A stretch of 64,000 bases of DNA from Spirosoma sordidisoli (GCF_004138325.1 NZ_SBLB01000005.1:1-64000), one strand, 5' to 3'; positions 8,716-18,586 are shown, counted from the stretch's first letter. Numbers and translations: made by a program. Notes: generated by a model not told the origin, from the sequence alone.

Positions 8716-11700
8716 TTACTTATTAACTCGTTGCAGATACTGGTTTGCTTCTTTCTTGTAAAAGAGATTATAATTAGGAGAAACCGAACGCAACACTTCT
8801 ACCTGCTTCGCTTTCGTCTGTAATGAGGTAGTATCGAAGAAAGACGGTGTACTTTTTTTAGTTGATTTTGCCGTTTCTGCCTGACGTTTCGGGTCTTCTT
8901 CCTGCTGTTTCAGCGCTTTTTCGGACTCAAGCAAACGGGTCATTATTTCGTTCTGACGGTTAATGGTATTCTGATTGATCCGTTTATTAACCAGATCTGT
9001 TTCAGTTTCATCCATTTTCTCCATCAACTCATTAACCTGTTTTTGCTGTTGTTTACCAACTTCAGTTCCTTTTGCGTTCTCCTCCATTTTTTTCAACATA
9101 CTCCGAATAATGGCCTGCTGAGCGGCCATTCTCGATAACTCTTCAGAGAGTCCCCTACCCGACTGACCGCCTTTCTGGAGTTGTTTCATCTGGTCATTGA
9201 GCTTTCGCTGCATCTCGCTCATACCTTCACCGTCTTTCGGGTTTTTGCCTTTTTTACCACCCGAACCTGACCCAGGCATGGCCATGGCGTTCATCTGCTG
9301 CTGCATGTTTTTCAACACATCGCTGAGCATCAACGCCAGATTGTTGATAGACGTCATCGCAAACTGCTGTTTAGAAGCGGCCATACTTAACCGGCGTTCC
9401 TTCAGTTGCTGCGTGCTTTCGTCCATATAAAATTTCATGTTGGTCAGCTCTCGCGTAACAAACGACTGAATTTGGACAACCCGACTAGCCAGCGCGTTAA
9501 GGCTATCTTCAATGATTTTGGCATCGTCCTGCAGCTTCAGTTGTTCCTGAGATAGCTTGGTAACGCGAGGGTCCTGTAAGCTCATTCCCTTGAAATCTTT
9601 CATCACCCGCTCCTGACCGAAAGAGAGCGTGATGAGGTTTTCGAGGATGTTACGCAGGTCGTCCATGTTCTCCTGAAGCTGTTCCATCTCAGCCGATTCC
9701 ATCGACTCTTTCATGTTCTTGCTCATGGAACGCATAGACTTAGCCGCCTTACTTTTTGATGAAGCCGACTTCTTGCCCTGATTCTGTTTCATCTGTTTCA
9801 TCGCTTCTTCCAAGGCTTTTTCAATCTCTTTCTGCTCCTGTTCAGACATCTCAGGCTTAGTAAGCTCATCTTTTTCGGCCTGTTTCTGAATCTCTTTCAG
9901 TTGCTCTTCCGTGTTTTTGAAGTCCTCCTGCGACTTCTCCAACTCCTTCTGCTGCTCCTGCGTGGTTTCGTCTTTCTTCGCGTCTTCCTGGGCCTGCTTC
10001 TCTAGTTGCTCGGCTTGTTTCTCCAGATTTTCGGCTACGTTGTTGACTTTCTGTTCGAGCTGCATCTGCTTGAACAGCTTCAACGCTCGGTCCAGATCAC
10101 GCTCCATGTTCCGCTCTTTTCGGCTTAACCGGTCGAGTAGTTCAGACGCTTTCTCGTCCTGTTTGCGCTCGAGCAGTTGCTTGAGCTGTTCATAAAGTTG
10201 CTTCGATTCCGGGTCGAGCAACTCATTAAATAGCTTCTGAAGTTGGTCTAATTTTTCCTGAACAGCTTCATTTTTTTCGGCGAATCGCTGCTGGGTTTCA
10301 TTCGTTTTCTGGAACTGCTCCTGTAATTTCTGAACTTCCCGCAGCAACTCTTCCCGCTTTTGGAGTACATCCTGGAGTTGCTTTTTATCCTGAAAATCAG
10401 ACGATTTTTTAGTGCGCATTCGCTCTTCCATCTGGCTCAGCTCTTTCTTGATAGCCTGGGTTTTGCTGAGCGCGTTGTTGATATCAGACTCGGTTTTCTC
10501 GGCCGATTTGTCAACCTGCTTCTGAATCTCAGCCTGCGATGGAATAACAAAATTCAGCTGATTGGAACGGCTTGATTTAGGACCGTTTACGCCATCATTA
10601 TCCCATACCTGAACAAAGTACTCCAGTCGGTCTTCCTGTCCCAGTTTTAAGCTGTCTAGAGACCAGTTGTAGACAAAGTTCTGCGAAGTGGTGGACCGAT
10701 TGATCGGGATGTCTTTGGTGTACGTAGGCGACGTTTTATCGCCACGTTTGATGGTGTAGTTCAGCTTCAGTTTCGAGAATCCGTAATCGTCTGAAACCAA
10801 CCCGGACAGAGCAATGTAATTGTAGGTTACCGTGTCCTGAATCCGGTCGACGGAGATTTGAGGGAAGCGGTCCGGGATTACCTGTACGTTATACTGGATT
10901 GACGAAGGGGTCGAAATCTGACTGTTTCGTAAGGAAACGGTGTAGACCGTATTCTGCATCAGCCGCCGGTTGACGACAAAGGTATTTTCGTCGATTAGAC
11001 GGGTCGGTATCGGTTGTTTATCAGTGTTAAACCGTAACTGTAGCGAGTCAGTATGGTCAGCGATAAACTTCCAGTTGACTACCGTCCCCTGCGGAACGAG
11101 CAGGTTTCCTACATTGGCGAGCTGTTCGCTAGGCTTGTTCAGATAAGCCGGATAATCAAGCTTTACATTAAACGACAACACAGCCGGCCGATCTACCAGG
11201 GCAACCGTATAAGCCGAAGAATTGTAGCCAGCGGCTTCCAGATGAAAGTCAAGATCACGTTGGAGGTTATCGAAGGTATAGGTAAACCGGTCGCCCGACT
11301 GGTCGAGCTTGAAGCGGGTGCCGTTCGCCACTACGTAAACAGCCTGGGGAATGGCGCTGCCGGTAAGTTTGACAGATAACGGAAAATCTTCATTACGGAA
11401 GGCTTTCAGCGATTTGTTTTCGACGACAAACTGGAACGGAGCCTCTTCGACAAACTCTTTATTATAGTTGACCAGCCGGGTCGATGACTTCGTAAAGAAA
11501 GCCGGATTCACAATCAGAATCAGCAGAATCAACGCCAGTGGCGGAATGGCATATTTCAGAAACTGCCGGTTACGACTGATCTGAATGGCATTCGCAAAAC
11601 GGTTTATCAGCAGCTGTTGAGAACGCTGGTTCAGGCTGGCCTGCAGAAGATCACTCTGGTCGGACGAGATTCGCTGAAGCTGCAGCGTGTTCAGCAACTT

Positions 11701-12027
11701 ATCCCCTACCTCCGGAAAAAAGGTGCCGATCTGCCGGGCGGCTTCGTCGTTGCTGAGCGGTTTGTTAAGTCCATAAAGGCTCATCAAAGGCCGCACAATC
11801 AGTAGGTACAGACTGACCAAAGCCATCAGGATGAAGCCGAAGAACAAGGCGCCCCGACCCACGGAGTTGAACCGGCCAATGAACTCGGCGGTGTTGATCA
11901 GAAGGTAGCCACTCCCTATCAGCGCTACGAAGAGTAAACTCCCCTTAACCAGCTGATTCAGAAAATAGCGTTTCTTGTACTCATCAATGCGCTGAATCAG
12001 CGTGGTGTAAGCGTTTATCGATTGCAT
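8716..12027 (-). CDS. Large membrane-anchored coiled-coil protein, DUF4175 family
   Basis: About 1103 residues when started at MQSINAYTTLIQRIDEY, the usual N-terminus of the family; an upstream in-frame ATG at 12075 would add 16 residues and overlap the neighbour. Three hydrophobic segments lie in the first 180 residues (near 22-42, 52-75 and 155-175). A beta-rich, Ig-like periplasmic part follows to about residue 510. The rest is long Gln/Glu/Lys-rich coiled coil (about 520-1050) with a Gly-rich break near 905-920 (GSGSGGKKGKN). The family is widespread in Bacteroidota and has no settled function. It starts only 20 bases after the stop of the small gene at 12047-12391, so the two are probably cotranscribed. 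Confidence 0.8.
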   Translation of the reverse strand: MQSINAYTTLIQRIDEYKKRYFLNQLVKGSLLFVALIGSGYLLINTAEFIGRFNSVGRGALFFGFILMALVSLYLLIVRPLMSLYGLNKPLSNDEAARQIGTFFPEVGDKLLNTLQLQRISSDQSDLLQASLNQRSQQLLINRFANAIQISRNRQFLKYAIPPLALILLILIVNPAFFTKSSTRLVNYNKEFVEEAPFQFVVENKSLKAFRNEDFPLSVKLTGSAIPQAVYVVANGTRFKLDQSGDRFTYTFDNLQRDLDFHLEAAGYNSSAYTVALVDRPAVLSFNVKLDYPAYLNKPSEQLANVGNLLVPQGTVVNWKFIADHTDSLQLRFNTDKQPIPTRLIDENTFVVNRRLMQNTVYTVSLRNSQISTPSSIQYNVQVIPDRFPQISVDRIQDTVTYNYIALSGLVSDDYGFSKLKLNYTIKRGDKTSPTYTKDIPINRSTTSQNFVYNWSLDSLKLGQEDRLEYFVQVWDNDGVNGPKSSRSNQLNFVIPSQAEIQKQVDKSAEKTESDINNALSKTQAIKKELSQMEERMRTKKSSDFQDKKQLQDVLQKREELLREVQKLQEQFQKTNETQQRFAEKNEAVQEKLDQLQKLFNELLDPESKQLYEQLKQLLERKQDEKASELLDRLSRKERNMERDLDRALKLFKQMQLEQKVNNVAENLEKQAEQLEKQAQEDAKKDETTQEQQKELEKSQEDFKNTEEQLKEIQKQAEKDELTKPEMSEQEQKEIEKALEEAMKQMKQNQGKKSASSKSKAAKSMRSMSKNMKESMESAEMEQLQENMDDLRNILENLITLSFGQERVMKDFKGMSLQDPRVTKLSQEQLKLQDDAKIIEDSLNALASRVVQIQSFVTRELTNMKFYMDESTQQLKERRLSMAASKQQFAMTSINNLALMLSDVLKNMQQQMNAMAMPGSGSGGKKGKNPKDGEGMSEMQRKLNDQMKQLQKGGQSGRGLSEELSRMAAQQAIIRSMLKKMEENAKGTEVGKQQQKQVNELMEKMDETETDLVNKRINQNTINRQNEIMTRLLESEKALKQQEEDPKRQAETAKSTKKSTPSFFDTTSLQTKAKQVEVLRSVSPNYNLFYKKEANQYLQRVNK

Positions 12028-12046
12028 ATGAATACATGTTGAGTCG

Positions 12047-12391
12047 TTATACCAGCGCTGACTGGAAGTATTCAATAACGTGTTCCTTTAAAAACGTTTC
12101 CTGGGTCAACAAGTCGCCGGGGGGAACGGGCTTGGCCAGGATCCACTGGGGCCAGCCATCTTTGTCCAGCCCGTCAAACGTATAGTATCCAGACTGGCTT
12201 AGCACTTTACAAACCGCAATGTGCATCAGGTCTTGTTTGGCTTCCTTGGAGAAACGAATAGGGCCTTTTCCCAACTCCTGTACGCCGATCAGAAATAACA
12301 CCGCATTCAGGTCTGCAGGCCGTTTGCCAACGAGTTGCTGCAGCTGATCGAGCAAGCCTTCCCACTGCTTATCTACATCTTTTTCATTCAC
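12047..12391 (-). CDS. Conserved hypothetical protein, 114 residues
   Basis: A small, soluble, mixed alpha/beta protein with no signal peptide or membrane segment. The segment LNAVLFLIGVQELGKG at 28-43 and the region GLDKDGWPQWILAKPVPPG near 72-90 look conserved in character, but I do not recognise a family with a known function. It lies directly upstream of the DUF4175 gene on the same strand, so it may act with it. It is divergent from comF with a gap of 65 bases. Confidence 0.65.
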   Translation of the reverse strand: MNEKDVDKQWEGLLDQLQQLVGKRPADLNAVLFLIGVQELGKGPIRFSKEAKQDLMHIAVCKVLSQSGYYTFDGLDKDGWPQWILAKPVPPGDLLTQETFLKEHVIEYFQSALV

Positions 12392-12456
12392 GGGACTTGC
12401 CTGTTTATTGTTCTCTCTAAATTACACTATTTTTAGCTAACTAACGAACAGTCACT

Positions 12457-13164
12457 GTGTTTAGGTTTATTCGCATAGCCCTTTCCGACTTCGCCGACCT
12501 GCTTTTTCCAACCCTGTGTCTGGGCTGTACGCGATCGTTGACGGCCAACGAAAAAATCCTTTGCACGCGCTGCCGGATCAACCTGCCGGAGACGGGGCAA
12601 CACCGCCGGGCCGACGATGATCACATCCTGAATAAGTTTGCCGGTAAAGTGCCTATCCAGTTCGTGGCCTCTTACCTGCACTTCTCTAAGGGTGGAATCG
12701 TGCAAAAACTAATCCATCGTATCAAATACAAAGGCCAAAAAGAAGCGGCCCGAGAAATGGCGCTCTGGTACGGTGATTTGCTGAAACGGGAAGGAAGTAA
12801 GCTGCCCGAACTCGACCTGCTGATCAGCGTGCCGATGTCAAAAGCGCGGTTGCAACAGCGGGGGTTCAACCAGGCCGAATGGATTGCCGCCGGCCTCTCC
12901 GAAGCGCTGGCTGTACCGATGCAGGCGGATATACTGGTCAGGAAACGGTTCCGTAGCTCGCAAACCCGAAAGAACCGGATCGAACGATGGGAGAATGTGA
13001 AAAACGAATTTGTTGTTCGGCAGGCCGACGTCATTCAGGGGCTTCGGGTGGCACTTGTCGACGATGTGCTGACTACGGGGGCCACGCTGGAGGCCTGCGC
13101 CGTTGCGTTGCTACAGGCGGGTTGTTCGTCGGTTAGTGTGCTAACGCTGGCGGCTACACGCTAA
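12457..13164 (+). CDS. comF: ComF family phosphoribosyltransferase-like protein
   Basis: A 235-residue protein with the two parts of ComF. The N-terminal zinc ribbon has Cys21-x2-Cys24 and Cys36-x2-Cys39; the C-terminal type I phosphoribosyltransferase domain carries the PRPP loop DDVLTTGAT at 202-210. The middle motif QRGFNQAEWIA at about 134-144 is also typical. ComF proteins take part in uptake and handling of single-stranded DNA in natural transformation; that role is known for Bacillus and Haemophilus and is inferred here. It is the only plus-strand gene within a long minus-strand block and faces gldJ tail to tail. The start used gives the usual family N-terminus; it appears to be a GTG. 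Confidence 0.9.
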   Translation: MFRFIRIALSDFADLLFPTLCLGCTRSLTANEKILCTRCRINLPETGQHRRADDDHILNKFAGKVPIQFVASYLHFSKGGIVQKLIHRIKYKGQKEAAREMALWYGDLLKREGSKLPELDLLISVPMSKARLQQRGFNQAEWIAAGLSEALAVPMQADILVRKRFRSSQTRKNRIERWENVKNEFVVRQADVIQGLRVALVDDVLTTGATLEACAVALLQAGCSSVSVLTLAATR

Positions 13165-13199
13165 CAAAAAAAGCGGCTACCCCGCTGGAGTAGCCGCTT
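13165..13199 (-). terminator. Intrinsic terminator between comF and gldJ
   Basis: AAGCGGCTAC and GTAGCCGCTT form a 10-pair stem. Read on the minus strand the stem is followed by seven U, so it terminates gldJ. On the plus strand there is no U-tract, so effect on comF is doubtful. Confidence 0.8.
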
Positions 13200-13220
13200 C
13201 CGGAATGTGATGCGGGTGGC

Positions 13221-14486
13221 TTATTTGTTACGACCAACGCCGATCATGGCGCAGCGGAAACCAATCATAGCCGTGGCTGAATCCTGATCCAGGAACCGGC
13301 GCGTACCAGGCGAGAGCCAGTACGCTACGTCGTTCCAGGAGCCGCCTTTGTAAACCCGAAGCTTATCATCGATCAGGCTGTTGTTGCCTTTTCTGTCGTA
13401 GTTTTTAGCGTCGTCGAGGTACCCGTTCCGCCGGATGGGGTTCAGGTCATTTACGTCTTCGTACGACAGTGGGCGGTATACGTCATACACCCACTCGTTA
13501 ACGTTACCGGCCATGTTATACAGACCAAAATCGTTGGCTGGATACGCATAGATCTCGGCGGTGATGATGGCGCCATCGTTTGAACGACCGGCAATACCAG
13601 CGTAGTCACCCCGACCGCGTTTGAAGTTAGCCAGCATCTGACCCTGTTTACGACCTTTCTTGGGGTTCCGCACCGACGAACCGTCCCAGGGGTAAATACG
13701 CTGGTTGATCTGGTTCTCGTCCATATACTGGGTGCCGATGAGCGCTTTGGCGGCATATTCCCACTCGGCCTCTGTTGGCAGCCGGTAATCGGGCAGGATC
13801 ATGCCACTTTCCAGACTTGGTTTGGTCGGAGCAGCTGAGGTTGCTTCGGCCAGAGCGGGTTCGGCGGCTTCTTTCTTCGATTTACGCTTGAGCGAGAAGC
13901 CACCCCCTTTTTTCTTTTTATCACCACCGCCTTTGGCTAACTCATTGTTCACCGCGTCGGTCCGCCACCGGGCGTAGTCACTGGCCTGAACCCAGGAAAC
14001 ACCAACGACCGGGTAGTATCGGAAAGCCGGGTAGCGCAGGTACTGGGTAACGTACGAGTCGTTAAACGAAAGCGGATTGGCCCAGACCGTTGTATCTGGC
14101 AAGGCAGCCCGTACTACTTCTTCTGACGAGTCGCGCGAGATGGCGTTCAGGTACTCGAGGTAGTGAACGTTGGCAATCTCGGTTTCATCCATATAAAACG
14201 ACTGGATCGATACCGTACGCTCGCGGTTATCGCGCGTGTTCATCACGTCTTCTTCCAGCGCCCCCATCGTGAACCGGCCGCCTTCAATGAAGACGAGGTT
14301 CGGGCCTGCTTTCTGTCCCGCAAATTTCTTTACCTGGAAGCCATCCTTCTGGTTGTAAGCAATTCCTGTCGCCGTACTTTTCTTGCCGGGTTGTACGCTG
14401 GTCGGATGCTTGGACTTACAGGATGCCAGTGCCGCCGTTGCCAGTAGCACGTAAGCCACTCGTTGCAGGTGATACTTCTGAATCAT
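13221..14486 (-). CDS. gldJ: Gliding motility lipoprotein GldJ
   Basis: A 421-residue lipoprotein of the formylglycine-generating-enzyme (SUMF1) fold. Started at MIQKYHLQR it has a signal peptide ending in the lipobox AALASC with Cys23; an ATG 10 codons upstream (14516) is possible. VFIEGGRFTMG and SFYMDETEIANVHYLEYL are close to the Flavobacterium johnsoniae GldJ pattern, as are DTTVWANPLSFN and YPVVGVSWVQASDY. GldJ stabilises GldK and is needed for gliding and for the type IX secretion system. A Lys/Gly/Ala-rich insert (about residues 190-225) interrupts the fold. A T9SS-sorted protein at 58.8 kb shows that the organism uses the pathway. The FGE catalytic cysteines are not expected in this family. 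Confidence 0.9.
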   Translation of the reverse strand: MIQKYHLQRVAYVLLATAALASCKSKHPTSVQPGKKSTATGIAYNQKDGFQVKKFAGQKAGPNLVFIEGGRFTMGALEEDVMNTRDNRERTVSIQSFYMDETEIANVHYLEYLNAISRDSSEEVVRAALPDTTVWANPLSFNDSYVTQYLRYPAFRYYPVVGVSWVQASDYARWRTDAVNNELAKGGGDKKKKGGGFSLKRKSKKEAAEPALAEATSAAPTKPSLESGMILPDYRLPTEAEWEYAAKALIGTQYMDENQINQRIYPWDGSSVRNPKKGRKQGQMLANFKRGRGDYAGIAGRSNDGAIITAEIYAYPANDFGLYNMAGNVNEWVYDVYRPLSYEDVNDLNPIRRNGYLDDAKNYDRKGNNSLIDDKLRVYKGGSWNDVAYWLSPGTRRFLDQDSATAMIGFRCAMIGVGRNK

Positions 14487-14525
14487 TGCTGTATTTTGTG
14501 TAAAACGTAGATACAAAGTTGGGTA

Positions 14526-17500
14526 TTAAATCGACATTGCCCCTAAAATTTCATCCAGCTGTTCGACCGAGTGAACGTCCGTATGGGTAAAAATAGGGCG
14601 GCCTTTTGACTCCTTTAGGGAACATTGGGCTGGGTTTCGCTTGATGTAGTCAATTACCTTGCCAAATTGGTCGCCGGTAAAGAAGGCATCATTCCCGTTA
14701 GAAACGAAGTATCCTTTCAGAATAGTATTCTTAAGCGTCAGTTTTTCAAGGTACAAGCGCTCGGCTTTCCACCGTACGTTCACCATCTTGATCAGGTTCT
14801 CGACTTCTTCAGGTAATGGCCCAAACCGATCGAGTATTTCCTGACGGAACGCCAGGAGTTCATCCGGGTTCTGAAGAGTATCCAGCCGGGTGTACAACGC
14901 AAGCCGCTCCGATATGTTTTGAACGTACCGTTCGGGTATAACGACGGTCAGGTCGGTTTCTATGACGGTGTCGGGCAGGGCCAGCTTGAAGTCGCCGGGT
15001 TTGGTCTCGAACAGGTCCCGGAATTCGTTCTCGCGCAGCTCCTGTACGGCTTCGTCCAGTACTTTATGGTACATCTCGAAACCCAGATCGTTTACGAAGC
15101 CGCTCTGCTCGGCTCCCAGAAGGTTACCGGCTCCGCGGATGTCGAGATCGCGCATGGCAATCTTGAAGCCTTCGCCCAGATCTGAGAAGTCCTCCAGCGT
15201 CTGAAGCCGTTTCCGGGCATCGGCGGTGAGCACCGAAGGAGGTGGAGTCAGCAGATAACAGAACGCTTTCCGGTTGGACCGACCCACGCGACCCCGCATC
15301 TGGTGGAGGTCCGATAAGCCGAAGTAATGCGCATTGTTGATCAGAATCGTATTGGCGTTCGATATGTCGAGTCCCGATTCGATGATGTTGGTCGATACGA
15401 GCACGTCGTACTCCCCTTCGATGAACCGGGTCATAACCCGCTCCAGTTTGTCGCCTTCCATCTGGCCATGTGCCACGCCGATCCGCGCTTCGGGAACGAG
15501 CCGCATGATCAGGTTTCCGATCGACTCAATGTCGTTGACCCTGTTATGGACGAAGAACACCTGCCCGCCCCGCCGGATCTCGTAACTGACCGCATCGCGA
15601 ATAGTAGCTTCGTTGAAAGCATGTACTTCGGTGGTTACGGGCTGTCGGTTTGGCGGGGGCGTAGCGATGACCGACAGGTCACGGGCGCCCATCAGTGAGA
15701 AGTGCAGGGTTCGGGGAATGGGCGTTGCCGTCAGCGTCAGTACGTCGACCTCCACCCGCATTTCCTTGAGCCGGTCTTTGGTTTTTACGCCAAATTTCTG
15801 CTCTTCGTCGATAACCAGCAGACCCAGATCCTTGAACTTGATATCCTTGTTAACGATCCGATGGGTGCCGATCAGAATGCCGATCTCGCCTGCGGCTACA
15901 TCTTTCAGAATCTCCTTCACCTTGGCCGCCGACCGAAAGCGGTTAATGTACTCGATCTTGACGGGGAAGTCGGCCATGCGTTCGCTGAAGGTCTTGAAAT
16001 GCTGCATCGCCAGGATCGTGGTCGGGACCAGCACGGCTACCTGTTTGTTGTCGGTAACGGCCTTGAATGCCGCCCGAATCGCTATCTCCGTTTTGCCGAA
16101 ACCCACGTCGCCACAAACGAGCCGGTCCATTGGGTGCGGCCGTTCCATATCGTCTTTAACGTCGTTGGTGGCTTTAGCCTGATCGGGCGTGTCTTCATAG
16201 AGGAACGACGATTCCAGTTCGGCCTGCAGGAAACTATCGCGGCTGTAGGCGTATCCCGGCGCGGTCCGGCGTTTGGCGTAGAGGGCAATCAGCTCGCGCG
16301 CAATATCCTTGACCTGCTTACGGATGCGGGACTTCTTCTGCTCCCATTCCTGCGAGCCCAGCTTGCTCATGGTCGGTGGAGTGCCCTCACGGCCGCTGTA
16401 TTTGGCGATCTTGTGCAAACTGTGGATACTGACCAGCAGCATGTCGTTATCGCGGTAAATCAAACGTATGGCCTCCTGTTCGTTTCCTGCGTTGTCGACC
16501 TTCTCCAAACCGGCAAACCGACCGATGCCGTGGTCAACGTGAGTTACGTAGTCGCCAGGCTGCAGCGTTTTCAGTTCGCGGAGGGTCAGCGCCTTCGACT
16601 TTGAGAATTTGTCCTGCACCCGGTACTTATAATACCGGTCAAAGATCTGGTGGTCGGTGAAGACCGCAATCTTCAGCGCGTCGTCCAGGAAGCCTTCGCG
16701 CAGCCCAATGTTCAGCGGTTGAAACTTAACAAACGGATCCAACTCTTCGAATATGGTGCGGAGCCGGTCGAGTTGCTTGAACGACTCAGCCGCGATAACG
16801 TTGGTATACCCCTTGGCCTGGTTATCGCCCAGGGTATCGACCAATCGTTTGAAATCTTTGTTGAACGATGGCTGCGGCTTGGAGGGGTACTGCTGCCGGC
16901 CTTCGGTTTTGAAGTAAAATTTACGGCCAAATTCAACCGTCCGAAACCGCTTCAGCTCGTTCAGAAACGACCGCCGGGTTTCGAACAGTTCGCCCGGGTC
17001 GGACACGATCTGAATGCCGCCACTGCTGGCCACCGTCGACTCAAAACTTTGTTCGGCTTTTTCGTAGCACTTGTCGACGATGTCGAGGGTAAACTCGATG
17101 TCTTTAGCCCAAACGGTTGTGGCTGCGGGCAGGAAGTTGAAGAAAGGCTCGCGCGTTTCTTCAACGAGTTTGGTCTGGATGTTCGGGATAATATTGATGA
17201 ACTCAACGGCCTCGGTTGAGAGCTGCGTTTCGGGGTTAAACTGCCGGATGCTCTCCACCTCGTCGCCAAACAGATCGATGCGATAGGGAAACTCGCTGGC
17301 AAACGAGAATACGTCGATGATACCACCCCGTACCGAAAACTGCCCCGCTTCGTAGACAAAATCTGTTTTCTCGAATTCGTAATTCTGAAGCAGTTCAGCA
17401 ACGAAACTGGTGTCCAGCTTCTCCCCCACCCGAATGGTCAGTGTATTGGCCTGTAACGATCGTTTGTTGATTACTTTTTCAAACAACGCTTCGGGATACG

Positions 17501-17879
17501 TTACCATCAGCAGCCCATCTTTTGGAGCCGGGTTCAGCTTGTTCAGGACCTCGGCCCGCATCAGTACGTTGGCGTTTTCAATCTCCTCGTACTGGTACGG
17601 CTTTTTATACGACATCGGTAACAGGAGCACATCGCGCTCGAGCAGGTTCTGAATGTCGTTGAAAAAGTAAGCCGCTTCGTCGCGATCGGTCAGAATGTAC
17701 AGGTGATTACCGCCCACCGATCTGAACATAGTGGAGGCCAATACAGCGTCCAGACTACCCGCCATTCCTTTAATTTGAAGACGTTGGGGTTCGCCATCGG
17801 GTTTCCGGCCAAACGGTTCGGCCAGCAATTTTATGAAGCTATCGTCGGCGTATAAACCGAGCAATTCGTTAGGTTTCAA
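14526..17879 (-). CDS. mfd: Transcription-repair coupling factor Mfd
   Basis: A 1117-residue DNA translocase that removes RNA polymerase stalled at lesions and recruits UvrA. The N-terminal UvrB-like region is at about 20-350, the RNA-polymerase-interacting domain near 445-510 (LQPGDYVTHVDHGIGRF), and the helicase core has Walker A GDVGFGKTE near 588-596 and the DEEQ box in VIDEEQKFGV. HQMRGRVGRSNR is motif VI and the C-terminal UvrA-masking D7 domain ends the protein. Length is normal. The gap to gldJ is 40 bases on the same strand, and the 104 bases upstream separate it from the barstar-like gene. Confidence 0.97.
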   Translation of the reverse strand: MKPNELLGLYADDSFIKLLAEPFGRKPDGEPQRLQIKGMAGSLDAVLASTMFRSVGGNHLYILTDRDEAAYFFNDIQNLLERDVLLLPMSYKKPYQYEEIENANVLMRAEVLNKLNPAPKDGLLMVTYPEALFEKVINKRSLQANTLTIRVGEKLDTSFVAELLQNYEFEKTDFVYEAGQFSVRGGIIDVFSFASEFPYRIDLFGDEVESIRQFNPETQLSTEAVEFINIIPNIQTKLVEETREPFFNFLPAATTVWAKDIEFTLDIVDKCYEKAEQSFESTVASSGGIQIVSDPGELFETRRSFLNELKRFRTVEFGRKFYFKTEGRQQYPSKPQPSFNKDFKRLVDTLGDNQAKGYTNVIAAESFKQLDRLRTIFEELDPFVKFQPLNIGLREGFLDDALKIAVFTDHQIFDRYYKYRVQDKFSKSKALTLRELKTLQPGDYVTHVDHGIGRFAGLEKVDNAGNEQEAIRLIYRDNDMLLVSIHSLHKIAKYSGREGTPPTMSKLGSQEWEQKKSRIRKQVKDIARELIALYAKRRTAPGYAYSRDSFLQAELESSFLYEDTPDQAKATNDVKDDMERPHPMDRLVCGDVGFGKTEIAIRAAFKAVTDNKQVAVLVPTTILAMQHFKTFSERMADFPVKIEYINRFRSAAKVKEILKDVAAGEIGILIGTHRIVNKDIKFKDLGLLVIDEEQKFGVKTKDRLKEMRVEVDVLTLTATPIPRTLHFSLMGARDLSVIATPPPNRQPVTTEVHAFNEATIRDAVSYEIRRGGQVFFVHNRVNDIESIGNLIMRLVPEARIGVAHGQMEGDKLERVMTRFIEGEYDVLVSTNIIESGLDISNANTILINNAHYFGLSDLHQMRGRVGRSNRKAFCYLLTPPPSVLTADARKRLQTLEDFSDLGEGFKIAMRDLDIRGAGNLLGAEQSGFVNDLGFEMYHKVLDEAVQELRENEFRDLFETKPGDFKLALPDTVIETDLTVVIPERYVQNISERLALYTRLDTLQNPDELLAFRQEILDRFGPLPEEVENLIKMVNVRWKAERLYLEKLTLKNTILKGYFVSNGNDAFFTGDQFGKVIDYIKRNPAQCSLKESKGRPIFTHTDVHSVEQLDEILGAMSI

Positions 17880-17983
17880 ACGTACCAGCAGGTTGTATTG
17901 TCAAACACGAAAAGCCGCTGGAAGAACGTTCCGGCGGCACGGTAGCATAACAGCACGTTTCGGCGATTTGTTGCAGGCGGAAC

Positions 17984-18430
17984 CTAGTTTAAGTCGGCTA
18001 TCTTTTTGTAGTCGATCTGCTCTTTTTGCAGCAGTTTCTGAATACGCTCACTGTCCTCAAAAACGACGATGATTTCCTTCTTGTCGTCAATTTCTTCATC
18101 ATCGACCCACTTCCAATCCTCGGCCGTTGCATCAAGCATATTTAGAACACTGGCCATTTTGGCGGGGTCACGTTCTTTGCTGATAAAGCTATTTGTATCG
18201 GTGATGTAGAGCACAATCCGGTCGTCTTCCAGCCAGTGTAAATCGTTCAGCGAATCGCTCAGATCATCGAGGCTGAAACCGAAATCGGGTATCTCCAGTA
18301 CGTGGGCTATGGCCTCGTAAAACTGTCTCAGGGTAAGCGTTTTTGCTCCATCAATATGGGCGATAAAATCGCTCCCAAAACGGGTCTTTAGGTCGGCTTC
18401 TGACTGGCTGATTAGTATGTTCGGACTCAT
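17984..18430 (-). CDS. Barstar-like protein (ribonuclease-inhibitor fold)
   Basis: A 148-residue acidic protein. The segment HIDGAKTLTLRQFYEAIAHV (about 25-44) followed by DFGFSLDDLSDSLNDLHWL (near 50-68) matches the barstar pattern of a first strand, a helix and the Asn/Asp-Leu-Asp-Ala-Leu helix that inserts into the barnase active site. The rest, with WKWVDDEEIDDKKEIIVVFEDS, gives the last strand. No barnase-like ribonuclease is adjacent, so this may be a free-standing immunity protein or a housekeeping member of the family. The family call rests on pattern only. Confidence 0.7.
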   Translation of the reverse strand: MSPNILISQSEADLKTRFGSDFIAHIDGAKTLTLRQFYEAIAHVLEIPDFGFSLDDLSDSLNDLHWLEDDRIVLYITDTNSFISKERDPAKMASVLNMLDATAEDWKWVDDEEIDDKKEIIVVFEDSERIQKLLQKEQIDYKKIADLN

Positions 18431-18471
18431 GTAATACTGCTAAAAATAAGGGGTGGTTAGTCTATAGAAAC

Positions 18472-18487
18472 TGTTCCACGTGAAAAT
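18472..18487. other. parS-like centromere site 2
   Basis: TGTTCCACGTGAAAAT lies in the gap upstream of the barstar-like gene and matches the ParB consensus TGTTTCACGTGAAACA at 13 of 16 positions, with the core TGTTnCACGTGAAA intact. It is about 13 kb from the putative oriC, the usual zone for parS sites. ParB binding is inferred. Confidence 0.55.
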
Positions 18488-18586
18488 TGAAAATCAGCAA
18501 GTTATAAACGTATGTAACCAGTTAAACCCTGGTTACTTATGCATATTTGTGTGTAGCGTACCCGCAAAAGTACAATTTTAATGCAT

